Shown: positions 52,893 through 60,764, counted from the first letter of the stretch. The stretch is DNA of 64,000 nucleotides from Bdellovibrionales bacterium CG10_big_fil_rev_8_21_14_0_10_45_34 (GCA_002778785.1 PEZS01000002.1:103126-167125), one strand, 5' to 3'. Made by a program: numbers and translations. The notes: generated by a model not told the origin, from the sequence alone.

Positions 52893-54950
52893 ATGTTCAA
52901 CCTAAAGGTTCAAGGCCAGCGCGTTTCTCATCTTCCTTTTGAAGAACTAAAAACGCAGGGATATCTTGAATGTATCGAATCCGCCATTCGGATCGCCAAG
53001 GAGAAGCTAGACAAAATTAAGTCTCTTCCTGCTGGCTTTGATAATACGATCTTAGGTCTTGACGAATGCTCAGATGACCTGCGCATTGCTTCGAATCTCT
53101 ATCATGCTATTTTTGCGGCACACGGGAATGAACGCATTCGAGCGTTGGCCGCGCCAATTAGTCAAAAGATTACAGAGTTTTCAAATGACTTACTTTTAGA
53201 CGAAGCATTGTTCGGCAAAGTCGAAGCCGTCTACCAGAACAAGACTCAGCTTTCGCTGGGCACAGAGCACACGACTTTGTTAGAAAAAACTTATCGCGAC
53301 TTTGTACGTAATGGAGCGCAGTTAAACATCGAACAGAAATCGCAATTGCGAAAGATTGATGACGAGCTTTCTAAGTGTGCGCCAGAGTTTTCAAATCGAG
53401 TATTGAAGGCAACTAATAGTTTTGAACTTCATATCACTCTTGAGAAGGATCTCGAGGGAATCCCCCAAGATGCCATAGCAGAAGCGAAGGCCAAAGCGGC
53501 AGACCGTGGTGGTTGGATATTTACACTACAGGCACCGAGCCTAACGCCTTTTTTGACTTACTGTAAAAATCGAGAACTCAGAAAACAAATGTGGCTTCAG
53601 TACAACTCGAGATGCTTGGTTGGCGAAGAGACGACCGTCGAGCTTGTTAAAGAGATAGTGAAATTGCGGCACCAAAGAGCGCACCTACTCGGCTTTAAAT
53701 CTCACGCTGAATATGTATTAGAAGAGCGCATGGCGAAGTCTGCACACCAAGTGAATAACTTTTTACAAGAGCTCAAGCAAGCTTACCTACCTGCAGCCAA
53801 ACGCGAAATGGATGAACTCAACACCTTTGCTAAAAACGAATTAGGTTTTAAGGATGATGTTGCGCCCTGGGACGTGAGCTTTTTGATCGAGAAGAAGAAA
53901 GAGAAAGACTTTCACTTTAGCGAAGAAGAACTTCGTCCCTACTTTGAACTTAGACAAACGCAAAAAGGGTTGATGGACCTTACAGAAAAGCTCTTTAAGG
54001 TGCGGTTTCAAAAAACAAGTTTTGCTCTTTATCACGATCTCATCGAAAGCTACGAAGTGCTCGAAGCAAGCGGAGAGCACTTAGGTTTTATTCACTTGGA
54101 TCTTTTTGCCCGCGATACAAAGCAAGGTGGTGCTTGGATGACGGCTTGGGTTGATCAAGGCAAATTCGACCAAAAAATCGTGCGACCTCATATTGCCATT
54201 GTGTGCAACTTCCGCCAGCCTTCTGAGGAACATAAGACTCTTCTTAATTTTATAGAAGCGCGCACACTCTTTCATGAGTTCGGCCATGCTCTTCACGGGT
54301 TGTTTTCAAAGTGTACCACCAACAGTTTGAGCGGCACCAACGTCTATTGGGATTTTGTGGAGCTGCCATCACAGTTTATGGAAAACTGGTTACTAGAACA
54401 AGACGTTGTGAACAAGTTTGCGACCCATTACAAAACCGGAGAAACCTTGCCACCGCAGTTGTTAAAGAAACTGCGCGATTCACAGCACTTCATGGCTGGC
54501 TACTATGGCGTCAGGCAGCTGAGCTTTGGAACTCTCGATATGGCCTGGCACTCTAAATCTTTAAACGAGCTTGAAGGTAGTGTTTTAGGTTCTCAAGATT
54601 TTCAACCTTTTGAAAAAGAATCTCTACAAGACTTACTTCTTATGCCGCAGGTGCCTGGCACGTCCATGTCTGCAGCCTTCTCGCACATTTTTGCTGGAGG
54701 TTACTCAGCCGGCTATTACTCTTACAAGTGGGCCGAAGTGATGGATGCAGATGCCTTTGAAGCTTTCAAAGAAAAGGGTCTGTTTGATCCAGCGGTGGCT
54801 CAGTCGTTTAAATCAGAGATTCTCGAGCGCGGCGGCAGCGAGCATCCAGAAACTTTGTACAAACGATTTCGCGGAAGACTCCCCACCCCCGACGCGCTTT
54901 TGCGCCGGGATGGAATCGCAAGTTTTGAAGAACAAAAATCTGAGAGCTAA
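52893..54950 (+). CDS. M3-family oligopeptidase
   Basis: Thimet-oligopeptidase/PrlC-like cytoplasmic zinc endopeptidase of 685 residues that cleaves short peptides. The zinc motif is HEFGH in LFHEFGHALHGLF (H at residue 461), followed by a Glu in VELPSQFMENW. No signal peptide is present, in contrast to the M3 lipoprotein at 35-37 kb. A clear AAGGAG precedes the ATG. The last 84 bp of the gene are repeated 2.9 kb downstream, suggesting its 3' end has been used as an insertion site; the C-terminus now ends ASFEEQKSES. Confidence 0.92.
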   Translation: MFNLKVQGQRVSHLPFEELKTQGYLECIESAIRIAKEKLDKIKSLPAGFDNTILGLDECSDDLRIASNLYHAIFAAHGNERIRALAAPISQKITEFSNDLLLDEALFGKVEAVYQNKTQLSLGTEHTTLLEKTYRDFVRNGAQLNIEQKSQLRKIDDELSKCAPEFSNRVLKATNSFELHITLEKDLEGIPQDAIAEAKAKAADRGGWIFTLQAPSLTPFLTYCKNRELRKQMWLQYNSRCLVGEETTVELVKEIVKLRHQRAHLLGFKSHAEYVLEERMAKSAHQVNNFLQELKQAYLPAAKREMDELNTFAKNELGFKDDVAPWDVSFLIEKKKEKDFHFSEEELRPYFELRQTQKGLMDLTEKLFKVRFQKTSFALYHDLIESYEVLEASGEHLGFIHLDLFARDTKQGGAWMTAWVDQGKFDQKIVRPHIAIVCNFRQPSEEHKTLLNFIEARTLFHEFGHALHGLFSKCTTNSLSGTNVYWDFVELPSQFMENWLLEQDVVNKFATHYKTGETLPPQLLKKLRDSQHFMAGYYGVRQLSFGTLDMAWHSKSLNELEGSVLGSQDFQPFEKESLQDLLLMPQVPGTSMSAAFSHIFAGGYSAGYYSYKWAEVMDADAFEAFKEKGLFDPAVAQSFKSEILERGGSEHPETLYKRFRGRLPTPDALLRRDGIASFEEQKSES
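54833..54916 (+). repeat. 84-bp gene-end repeat, copy 1
   Basis: The 3' end of the oligopeptidase gene. Matches 57717-57800 at 80 of 84 positions; the first 63 bases are identical. A 21-bp part (54901-54921) is also found at 57032-57052. See copy 2 for the comparison. Confidence 0.9.
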
Positions 54951-55012
54951 ATACGATCTTCAAAAAGAGCGCCGCGATGAGATCCAACCAAGCACATTGT
55001 GATCAACGAATG

Positions 55013-56050
55013 TTATTCATTCGTAGGTTCTGGTAATCTCTCAAAGTAATAGCAGAATTTGCTATCTTGCTCACCAGGAGGGAGTACTTCAAAACTTTTG
55101 GTCACAGTTCGGAACTCAGTAACACCTGTTAGCAAATAATCGCCGAATTGACGAACTCCGATTAGCGTTGGGTAATAATGAAGCGAGAATGGAACGATAA
55201 GCGCTTCAAGTTTAGGATCAAACCTAGCATGGTTCCTGTGATAATGATGAACTCCTACGTCACGATCAATCGTCATAAGTCTTACGTTGATATATTGCCA
55301 TGTGTTCGTATGACAACTAGATTGCCAATTGTCCGGATCACAATACTGGGTTGCTTCTAATTGCCACCCCTGATAAACCTCTGGATCCGAAAAAAGCGGC
55401 CCTGCATCTGGGGCTTTAGAGGGCTTTCTCAAGCGAAAATAATAGCGGTCAGGCAACAAATTCCCCCTTGCCCAACAGCGTCCCTCCCAGGACCCAGCAA
55501 TCTCTGCGGGGTTGGGTCGAGTCGAAAGATTCTTATTAAGGAACAATTCGTAAAGATGCTCCTGGGGTCGTTGGGCTTGAGCCGCCTCTTGCAACGCTTG
55601 CTTCGATTGTTGAGCTAGTAGATCTCTTCCCAACTGATCTAAAAACTGATGGTCCGGTATACCAACAAGATGTCCCGTCTCGTGGACTGCAAGTACAAAA
55701 GCTTCATCTGGCGTCACTCCATGGGTTTCAAAAAAGGGAACGCTGAGCACTATATGATCTGGTTTCTCAAGCGGTAGCGCTAAAGCCGCCTTTTCTTGAC
55801 CCTCGTCGAACAGACGTTCCCGCTCCGATCGCTTAATGGGCTTACTTCTAACAGCTTCAATCTTTCCCAACCAGTTGCCCCTAAGGACTTCGTCATTAAT
55901 CGATTTACTGGATCGAATAGCAACGTGAGCGCGATCAAGAGCAAAGTGAAACCGGGTCTCGTATATGTCGGCTCCACCGCCTTCCTTTCCTGCCATGGCA
56001 CAAAGGGGGGTTAGCCAAAGAAGGCTTACACTTAGAAGTTTTGTCTTCAT
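55013..56050 (-). CDS. Secreted metzincin-like protein, partner of TIGR02147 regulator
   Basis: A signal peptide ends near residue 20 (CAMA). The zinc-binding motif is HETGHLVGIPD at residues 123-133, that is HExxHxxGxxD, a metzincin pattern; the third ligand could be D133 or H134. The remaining chain is of mixed composition with several cysteines and no known domain. It may be a secreted protease. Its start overlaps the stop of the TIGR02147 gene by four bases, so the two are translationally coupled, and it lies inside the inserted-looking segment. Confidence 0.7.
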   Translation of the reverse strand: MKTKLLSVSLLWLTPLCAMAGKEGGGADIYETRFHFALDRAHVAIRSSKSINDEVLRGNWLGKIEAVRSKPIKRSERERLFDEGQEKAALALPLEKPDHIVLSVPFFETHGVTPDEAFVLAVHETGHLVGIPDHQFLDQLGRDLLAQQSKQALQEAAQAQRPQEHLYELFLNKNLSTRPNPAEIAGSWEGRCWARGNLLPDRYYFRLRKPSKAPDAGPLFSDPEVYQGWQLEATQYCDPDNWQSSCHTNTWQYINVRLMTIDRDVGVHHYHRNHARFDPKLEALIVPFSLHYYPTLIGVRQFGDYLLTGVTEFRTVTKSFEVLPPGEQDSKFCYYFERLPEPTNE

Positions 56051-56838
56051 TTCATTCTCCTCATTTTTATTTCCTTATTAGAGTTCGCTGTTACTGGATA
56101 AAGCGAAACCCCCAGATGATAGACTCGAGTGGGTTTCTTGTTTCTTTCAAAAAAATTGCACAAGTCTCGTCGAAAGTTCTTAATTATTTCTCGCGCCTCA
56201 TCTAGGTCTTCAGGATTAACTGCCATGGTCATTGAGGTATGACTCCTCAGATCGACGGGAACCTCTTCAAGTGCTCGAATAGACATTTCAAGAACCTGTC
56301 GCTGCAGGTTTCTAGCGGCTTTGCTTGTTAAATTTCCGTTGATATTTGTCGCTCGCGCATTCTTTGAAGTGTCTACCCATGATCCATCTGGCTTGATCTT
56401 TAGCAGACCAACTCGCTGGAGCCGCTCAACTGCAATTCGCACTTCAGTTTGGGATATCCCAAGGGTTTTTGCTAGGTACTTACAGTCGGGCTTGAAGTCG
56501 ACGGCCCGGATGAGTTCAAGGATTGCATAGTGATACCAATCGGATATGATCGCATACGTATCAAGAGTGATTTGCTGATAACCATCGTTTTTTCTTCTTT
56601 GATGAGATGCTCGTTCATTAAGCTCCTCAAGCTTCATACCCAAGGCAAGTCCCAATCGTTCACGCATTTTTTTTGTGATGGGCCGCTTTCCTCTGAGCAT
56701 GGCAGATAAAGGTGACGCCTCTACTCCTAGGGATCGTGCAAACGCTCTCAGGGAGTAGCTAGAGTTCTTTCGACATCGCTCTACAAACTCTTTCTGAAGC
56801 AGCATGCGAAATTCAGATTTATCTTTCGACATTTCCAT
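56047..56838 (-). CDS. TIGR02147-family regulator 1
   Basis: Member of the TIGR02147/DUF4423 family, known from Fibrobacter and Bdellovibrio, with unknown biological role. The N-terminal 60 residues form an XRE-like helix-turn-helix (YSLRAFARSLGVEASPL, SAMLRGKRPITKKM), and the C-terminal part has a second winged-helix-like segment (YLAKTLGISQTEV, RIAVERLQRVGLLKI). I use the ATG at 56838, 41 bases downstream of a 21-bp dyad and seven bases after a TATTCT; the frame continues to 56862. The product gene is coupled to the secreted metzincin-like gene, suggesting dedicated control. Confidence 0.82.
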   Translation of the reverse strand: MEMSKDKSEFRMLLQKEFVERCRKNSSYSLRAFARSLGVEASPLSAMLRGKRPITKKMRERLGLALGMKLEELNERASHQRRKNDGYQQITLDTYAIISDWYHYAILELIRAVDFKPDCKYLAKTLGISQTEVRIAVERLQRVGLLKIKPDGSWVDTSKNARATNINGNLTSKAARNLQRQVLEMSIRALEEVPVDLRSHTSMTMAVNPEDLDEAREIIKNFRRDLCNFFERNKKPTRVYHLGVSLYPVTANSNKEIKMRRMK

Positions 56839-56879
56839 GGTGCAGAGAATACACAATCTCATTGCGCCCCGCGACTCAT

Positions 56880-56900
56880 TTTGTCACAAAGTGTGACAAA
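56880..56900. promoter_or_regulatory. Operator-like dyad of TIGR02147 gene 1
   Basis: TTTGTCAC, spacer AAAGT, GTGACAAA. It lies 41 bases upstream of ATG 56838. A further half-site (TTGTCAC, 56905-56911) continues at the 12-bp spacing. The layout matches the dyad of gene 2 at 60113. Confidence 0.7.
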
Positions 56901-57031
56901 CCAATTGTCACAGGTAATTTCTTCATTTGAAAAACACCGGAAGAACTTAAAAAACTCGCGCAGAGCTAGTGAGTATCCAAAAAGCTAGGATTAACGTTAT
57001 AGCCTAAGCCATCCAACACTAGGCTCACTAG

Positions 57032-57052
57032 TGCGCCGGGATGGAATCGCAA
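57032..57052. repeat. 21-bp fragment of the oligopeptidase gene end
   Basis: Exact copy of 54901-54921 (TGCGCCGGGATGGAATCGC, then AA), lying between the TIGR02147 gene and the BrnT promoter. Together with copies 1 and 2 it divides the accessory segment into two modules. Confidence 0.8.
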
Positions 57053-57142
57053 ATCGATAATCTCTTCATCTTGAAGTGAAGTCTTGAAGAAGTTCGTTTG
57101 ACCTGTAGCCTCCCTACGGTCTCTGCCGCGTAATTCATTGTA

Positions 57143-57171
57143 TTGACATTGGAGCTACGCTGTTGTACCAT
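57143..57171 (+). promoter_or_regulatory. Promoter of brnTA
   Basis: TTGACA (57143-57148), 17-bp spacer, TACCAT (57166-57171). The predicted start of transcription falls at the ATG of brnT (57177), so the message is probably leaderless. Confidence 0.7.
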
Positions 57172-57176
57172 TGCTT

Positions 57177-57461
57177 ATGATCTTCGATTGGGACGACCTT
57201 AAAGCCGAATCCAACAAGAGTAAGCACGGAGTGAGTTTTTCAGAGGCCGCAACTAGTTTTTCTGATCCAAACGCCATCGAGTTTCTCGACGGAAAGAACT
57301 CTGACAAAGAGGACCGATGGATATTGGTGGGACTCTCATCAAAGCTCCAGCTTCTTCTGATCGTTTTTGTAGAGCGAGAAGAAAAGGTCATTCGTATTGT
57401 CTCGGCGCGAAAGGCAGTTAAAGACGAGATTAACCAATATTTTTCAAGGATAAAAAAGTGA
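57177..57461 (+). CDS. brnT: BrnT family toxin
   Basis: Toxin of the BrnT/BrnA type II toxin-antitoxin system, a RelE-fold ribonuclease that cuts RNA and stops translation. Family features: FDWDDLKAESNKSKHGVSF, the acidic/Asn region before it, a basic RIVSARKAVKDE near the C-terminus, and about 94 residues. The start at ATG 57177 lies six bases after the -10 box; a TTG at 57171 is possible. It overlaps brnA by four bases (GTGA). Toxin first, antitoxin second is the normal order for this family. Confidence 0.9.
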   Translation: MIFDWDDLKAESNKSKHGVSFSEAATSFSDPNAIEFLDGKNSDKEDRWILVGLSSKLQLLLIVFVEREEKVIRIVSARKAVKDEINQYFSRIKK

Positions 57462-57703
57462 AAGTTAAATACGATCTTTCAAAAGCGAAAAGTGCAAAGA
57501 AGCGTCGAGGCTTAAAAGTTCAGAAAAGCTTTCGGCTCGATCCTGAGGTCTTGCTGTGGCTCGAAGAACAGGGTGAAAAACAAGGCATGGGATACCAGAC
57601 TTTTCTTAACTGGTATCTAAACCGACAAATAGCTGAGGAGAAGACAACCAGCGAGCGGCTTGCTGCCCTCGAGGCTGAGATCTTTAAGAAGAAAAGAGCT
57701 TGA
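57458..57703 (+). CDS. brnA: BrnA family antitoxin
   Basis: Antitoxin of 81 residues that binds BrnT and represses the promoter through a ribbon-helix-helix-like domain: the basic N-terminus and RGLKVQKSFRLDPEVLLWLEEQG, then FLNWYLNRQIAEE. It starts with GTG overlapping the toxin stop. The end of the gene is followed after 13 bases by the repeat of the oligopeptidase gene end. Confidence 0.88.
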   Translation: MKVKYDLSKAKSAKKRRGLKVQKSFRLDPEVLLWLEEQGEKQGMGYQTFLNWYLNRQIAEEKTTSERLAALEAEIFKKKRA

Positions 57704-57716
57704 AACGAAGGCATAA

Positions 57717-57800
57717 CGGCAGCGAGCATCCAGAAACTTTGTACAAACGATTTCGCGGAAGACTCCCCACCCCCGACGCACTACTTCGCCGGGATGGAAT
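57717..57800 (+). repeat. 84-bp gene-end repeat, copy 2 (displaced 3' end)
   Basis: Matches the 3' end of the oligopeptidase gene at 80 of 84 positions. The first 63 bases are identical to copy 1; the four differences (GCG/GCA, CTT/CTA, TTG/CTT) are all synonymous, and the reading frame continues in this copy as RRDGIKVLPGTN to a different stop at 57822-57824. It thus looks like the displaced original end of such a gene, not a random piece. Confidence 0.85.
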
Positions 57801-57955
57801 AAAGGTTTTGCCCGGGACAAACTAACTAGGTTCGTACCAACCATTGAAACTGCACCAACATCCGACTCCGAGTCAGACCAAGAAGCACACACAGTATAGA
57901 CGCGCGAACAGGCTTCAAAAACACAACTCGCGCGCATCTAAACATGGGCAAGTAA

Positions 57956-59161
57956 TTACTTAAATCGGCTTGCGTAGTCTTCAAAAACTTTTTGAATCTT
58001 TTCTAACTTCTCTAGGCATTCTTCTTTAGTGCCGCTCAAAGAAATCCGCTGTTCGGGTACAAGTTTCTCTGTCGCAAGAGTACAGTATCCCGAAGACCAA
58101 GCAACCCCTCCGAACTTTAGGTATTGTACGCTCGCGGCGAAAGGATCTTTAAGTTCAAGCCATTCAGGCTTGTTTCTCTGAGCATTAATTTTATACACAA
58201 AAGAAGATGATTTACCGCACTCGCGTCGAACATATTCCAGCTCTTTGGTTAAATCGGCGCCGTCATACAATTTGATTTCTCGCGCAGTCACAAAGAGATT
58301 CGGATGCTGGACGTAGGAATATGCTGTAGCCCCAGTAAGAAAAGATGAACCTTCTCTTCTGTAGACTCCATCTTTAAAAGCACATAACTCAGAGAAAATT
58401 CCAACCTGCACTCTTGGACTAATAGACTGTTGAAGTTGCTTTAAACCTTCTCTAAATCGTGTGGAAAAAGTAAGAGCAGTTGCAGAACGAGCATGCTTTC
58501 CTTCCTGTATCCAAACCGTCCTCACATCGTTTGTGGTCTCATCTTTATACTTATATTCGGCGTGATACGTCAGAGAATAGTAAACTTCATGAAAGATAAG
58601 AGCTGCTTGATTATTGCCGTCCATAAGGTCTATTCCGGCAGCATTCACCGTTATCGACCGGTCCTGCCTGGTCGCAAGCTGGTAGAGTTTTCCGCCACCT
58701 CTTCTATAGGCCTCCCAGTCCACAATCGTATCGTGTAACTCAATCTGAGCCAAAGGCAGCGGCGACCGATACCACTGATGCATTTCGATAGTCAAGAGTA
58801 GCCCCTCGTAGCTCATTGGATCGAGTAGTTCAATTTCATAAAGCTTGACTGCAATTTTCTCTAACGCCTCGGGCTTGAGACCTAGATCGCCCAAAGCGAA
58901 CTTTAGTCTCTCGACGTCAGCGCCCCTGGCCGTTAGGTTGGCAAAATACGGATTCAAATGAAGTCCCTTTTCATAGAGGTCTACCAGGTAAAGCTTGGAT
59001 CTGTCGCCGGGCGGAAAAATCCCTACGCCTCCATGAGTGCCGGTTCCCCAGCGAGGCGCAGACATTTTCTGGGCCTGTACAGCCTGCCCAGTTAATAGCT
59101 CGAACACAATCGCTGTGACACTTGCTAATACTAGATTTTTTAAATTTGATCTAAGTTTCAT
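57956..59161 (-). CDS. Secreted protein, partner of TIGR02147 regulator 2
   Basis: A signal peptide (about 30 residues, ending VQA) precedes a 370-residue chain not recognised as a known family. A degenerate zinc-type motif is present in LIFHEVYYSLTYH: HE followed by five residues and no HxxH partner, so catalysis is doubtful. Three cysteines are near the C-terminus. It lies 28 bp after the second TIGR02147 gene and is probably its target, in the same arrangement as the first module. Confidence 0.6.
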   Translation of the reverse strand: MKLRSNLKNLVLASVTAIVFELLTGQAVQAQKMSAPRWGTGTHGGVGIFPPGDRSKLYLVDLYEKGLHLNPYFANLTARGADVERLKFALGDLGLKPEALEKIAVKLYEIELLDPMSYEGLLLTIEMHQWYRSPLPLAQIELHDTIVDWEAYRRGGGKLYQLATRQDRSITVNAAGIDLMDGNNQAALIFHEVYYSLTYHAEYKYKDETTNDVRTVWIQEGKHARSATALTFSTRFREGLKQLQQSISPRVQVGIFSELCAFKDGVYRREGSSFLTGATAYSYVQHPNLFVTAREIKLYDGADLTKELEYVRRECGKSSSFVYKINAQRNKPEWLELKDPFAASVQYLKFGGVAWSSGYCTLATEKLVPEQRISLSGTKEECLEKLEKIQKVFEDYASRFK

Positions 59162-59189
59162 GTCTCGTTACTCCAATTTCTTTTGGTTA

Positions 59190-60071
59190 TTAATCTTGTA
59201 TTGTTTCAAGAGGGAACAAACTCAACGACAACTGATAAACCTGCCTGGATCTGCCGCCCTCCAAAAAGGTGCACAGCTCTTCGCTAAACTTTTGAATCAT
59301 TTGCTTCGCCTTCGGGATCAACCTTGGGTCAATGTTCATTGTCATTCCAATCTGAGATCTGCACTCGATCGGCACTTCATCTAGAGCATCAATTGCCTTT
59401 GTCAGCATTTGTTTTTGATGAATTCGGTGAGCTGAAGTCGTTGTGGCCTTATCGTCAGTCGTCATATCTTTTCGCTTCTTTTTGTATCCCGCTTTTACTG
59501 GTTCGATATAACCAAGCTCAACAAGTCTTTGCATAGCAGCTGTCGACTGAGCTTCAGAGATCTTCAGGCGTTTGGAAATGTATTTCGCAGTTGGCTCGAA
59601 CCTGGGGTTTTGACACATTTCCATAAGAGCTATGTGATACCAATCTGCGATAACCTGAAATTCTTCTAGCGAAATAGTTGTTTGCACATTTTCTTGAGTC
59701 TTTTTTGCGTGAGAGCGAGAACCACTTAGGAGGGCCGAACCACCGGGCCCAACTGAAATTCCATCACGACTCTCGGCTTTGCTTCCAGCGGTGAACGACT
59801 TTGGCTTCGAATTCCTTTTAGAATTCTGAACATCGTGCAAAGAAAGCCAAAACCTTTGGGCGTTAACGGGATCCAGTTCCAAGGCCATCATAAGTTTTTT
59901 TGAAGTACGGTCTGATGGGACTCTTTTACCAGAGATAATTTGTGAAAGAGCTCCGTCGTTGACACCTATACTGCGGGCAAAAGCGCGAATAGAATACCTG
60001 GGGTTCTGTTCGCATCGTCTTTCAAGCTCACGTCTGAGAGCCAGTCTGTAAAATGGGGCTGGAGTAGTCAT
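59190..60071 (-). CDS. TIGR02147-family regulator 2
   Basis: Second TIGR02147/DUF4423 paralogue, 293 residues. The N-terminal helix-turn-helix is YSIRAFARSIGVNDGAL, SQIISGKRVPSDRT, near-identical in the scaffold to paralogue 1 but different at the recognition part (NDGALSQII against EASPLSAML). The C-terminal half has the helix-turn-helix-like YISKRLKISEAQSTAAM and RLVELGYIEP. A Gly/Ser/Lys-rich linker (SKPKSFTAGSK) joins them. A 21-bp dyad sits 41 bases upstream of the ATG. The partner is the secreted protein 28 bp downstream. Confidence 0.82.
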   Translation of the reverse strand: MTTPAPFYRLALRRELERRCEQNPRYSIRAFARSIGVNDGALSQIISGKRVPSDRTSKKLMMALELDPVNAQRFWLSLHDVQNSKRNSKPKSFTAGSKAESRDGISVGPGGSALLSGSRSHAKKTQENVQTTISLEEFQVIADWYHIALMEMCQNPRFEPTAKYISKRLKISEAQSTAAMQRLVELGYIEPVKAGYKKKRKDMTTDDKATTTSAHRIHQKQMLTKAIDALDEVPIECRSQIGMTMNIDPRLIPKAKQMIQKFSEELCTFLEGGRSRQVYQLSLSLFPLETIQD

Positions 60072-60112
60072 GCGGACTGTTGTACACGGGCTGGCGAAAC
60101 CCTCAAATCATT

Positions 60113-60133
60113 TTTGAAGCAAAGTGCTTCAAA
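60113..60133. promoter_or_regulatory. Operator-like dyad of TIGR02147 gene 2
   Basis: TTTGAAGC, spacer AAAGT, GCTTCAAA. It is 41 bases upstream of ATG 60071, with a minus-strand TACAAC (4 of 6 with the -10 consensus) seven bases before the ATG and TTGAGG 16 bases before that. Confidence 0.7.
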
Positions 60134-60240
60134 CTGCAGAATCCCGCCGAAGCAGGTAGGAATTACATTAAGTTTAGGCCAGCCTTTCATAATTATGATC
60201 GCCTCTCTTTAGAAGGCAGCTAAACGGCAACCTTTCGGAG

Positions 60241-60546
60241 TGAGTAGAATGGAAAAGCTTCGCTGCTAGATTCGCACGAGTGATTGATATTTTTCTGACA
60301 AAATACATAAAGCTTAAGGTACTTATAAATGATCCTGGATTCGATGGAACGTTGCGAGACTACTTAAACCACGCCGAAAAAATGCGAATTCTCAATGAGC
60401 CCGAGAAATGGATGGCGCTCAGAGAACTACGAAACATTCAGGCACATGATTATACCGAAGACGATTTGGAACGCTTTCTTACTTCACTAGAACTTGAGTC
60501 CGAATTTGTAATCCATGCGATTGGGAATGTTGAAATTGAGAATTAG
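60241..60546 (+). pseudogene. Truncated HepT/HI0074-like gene
   Basis: A GTG-started frame at 60280 makes an 88-residue protein resembling the C-terminal part of the nucleotidyltransferase-partner/HepT family (helical, about 135-140 residues in full). The RNase motif R-x4-H-x-Y is present in RNIQAHDY. The frame extends upstream to a TGA at 60241 with family-like FAARFARVIDIF, but no start codon and no space for the missing 50-60 residues, so the N-terminal half is lost; the usual MNT partner gene is also absent. Confidence 0.6.
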
Positions 60547-60764
60547 TGAAAGTGAAGTGAACAACATTTTAAAGGGGCTTCGGGAGGCCACCTTTCTCGG
60601 GGAAGGTCACTAAGACCTCATGTCAGTGGAAAAAGCTACTCCGAACAGTGGATATGCTATGACGTGGGCTTCGGCCACATATGTTCTTTAGCCCCAGGCC
60701 TTCCCATTCCCCCTTGTCTGTGGCTAAAATGCCAGGAATAAAGTGAATTTAAAGTGAGGCGCAA
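60547..60764. other. Intergenic region before the sugar operon
   Basis: About 218 bp. I see several GC-rich short inverted repeats (for example around GGGGCTTCGGG), no ORF and no clear promoter. The epimerase gene begins at 60765. Confidence 0.4.

Noticed and set aside
54901-57824. Integrative element with its own integrase
   Set aside because: No integrase, transposase or terminal inverted repeats are in the segment; I keep only the direct-repeat insertion idea.
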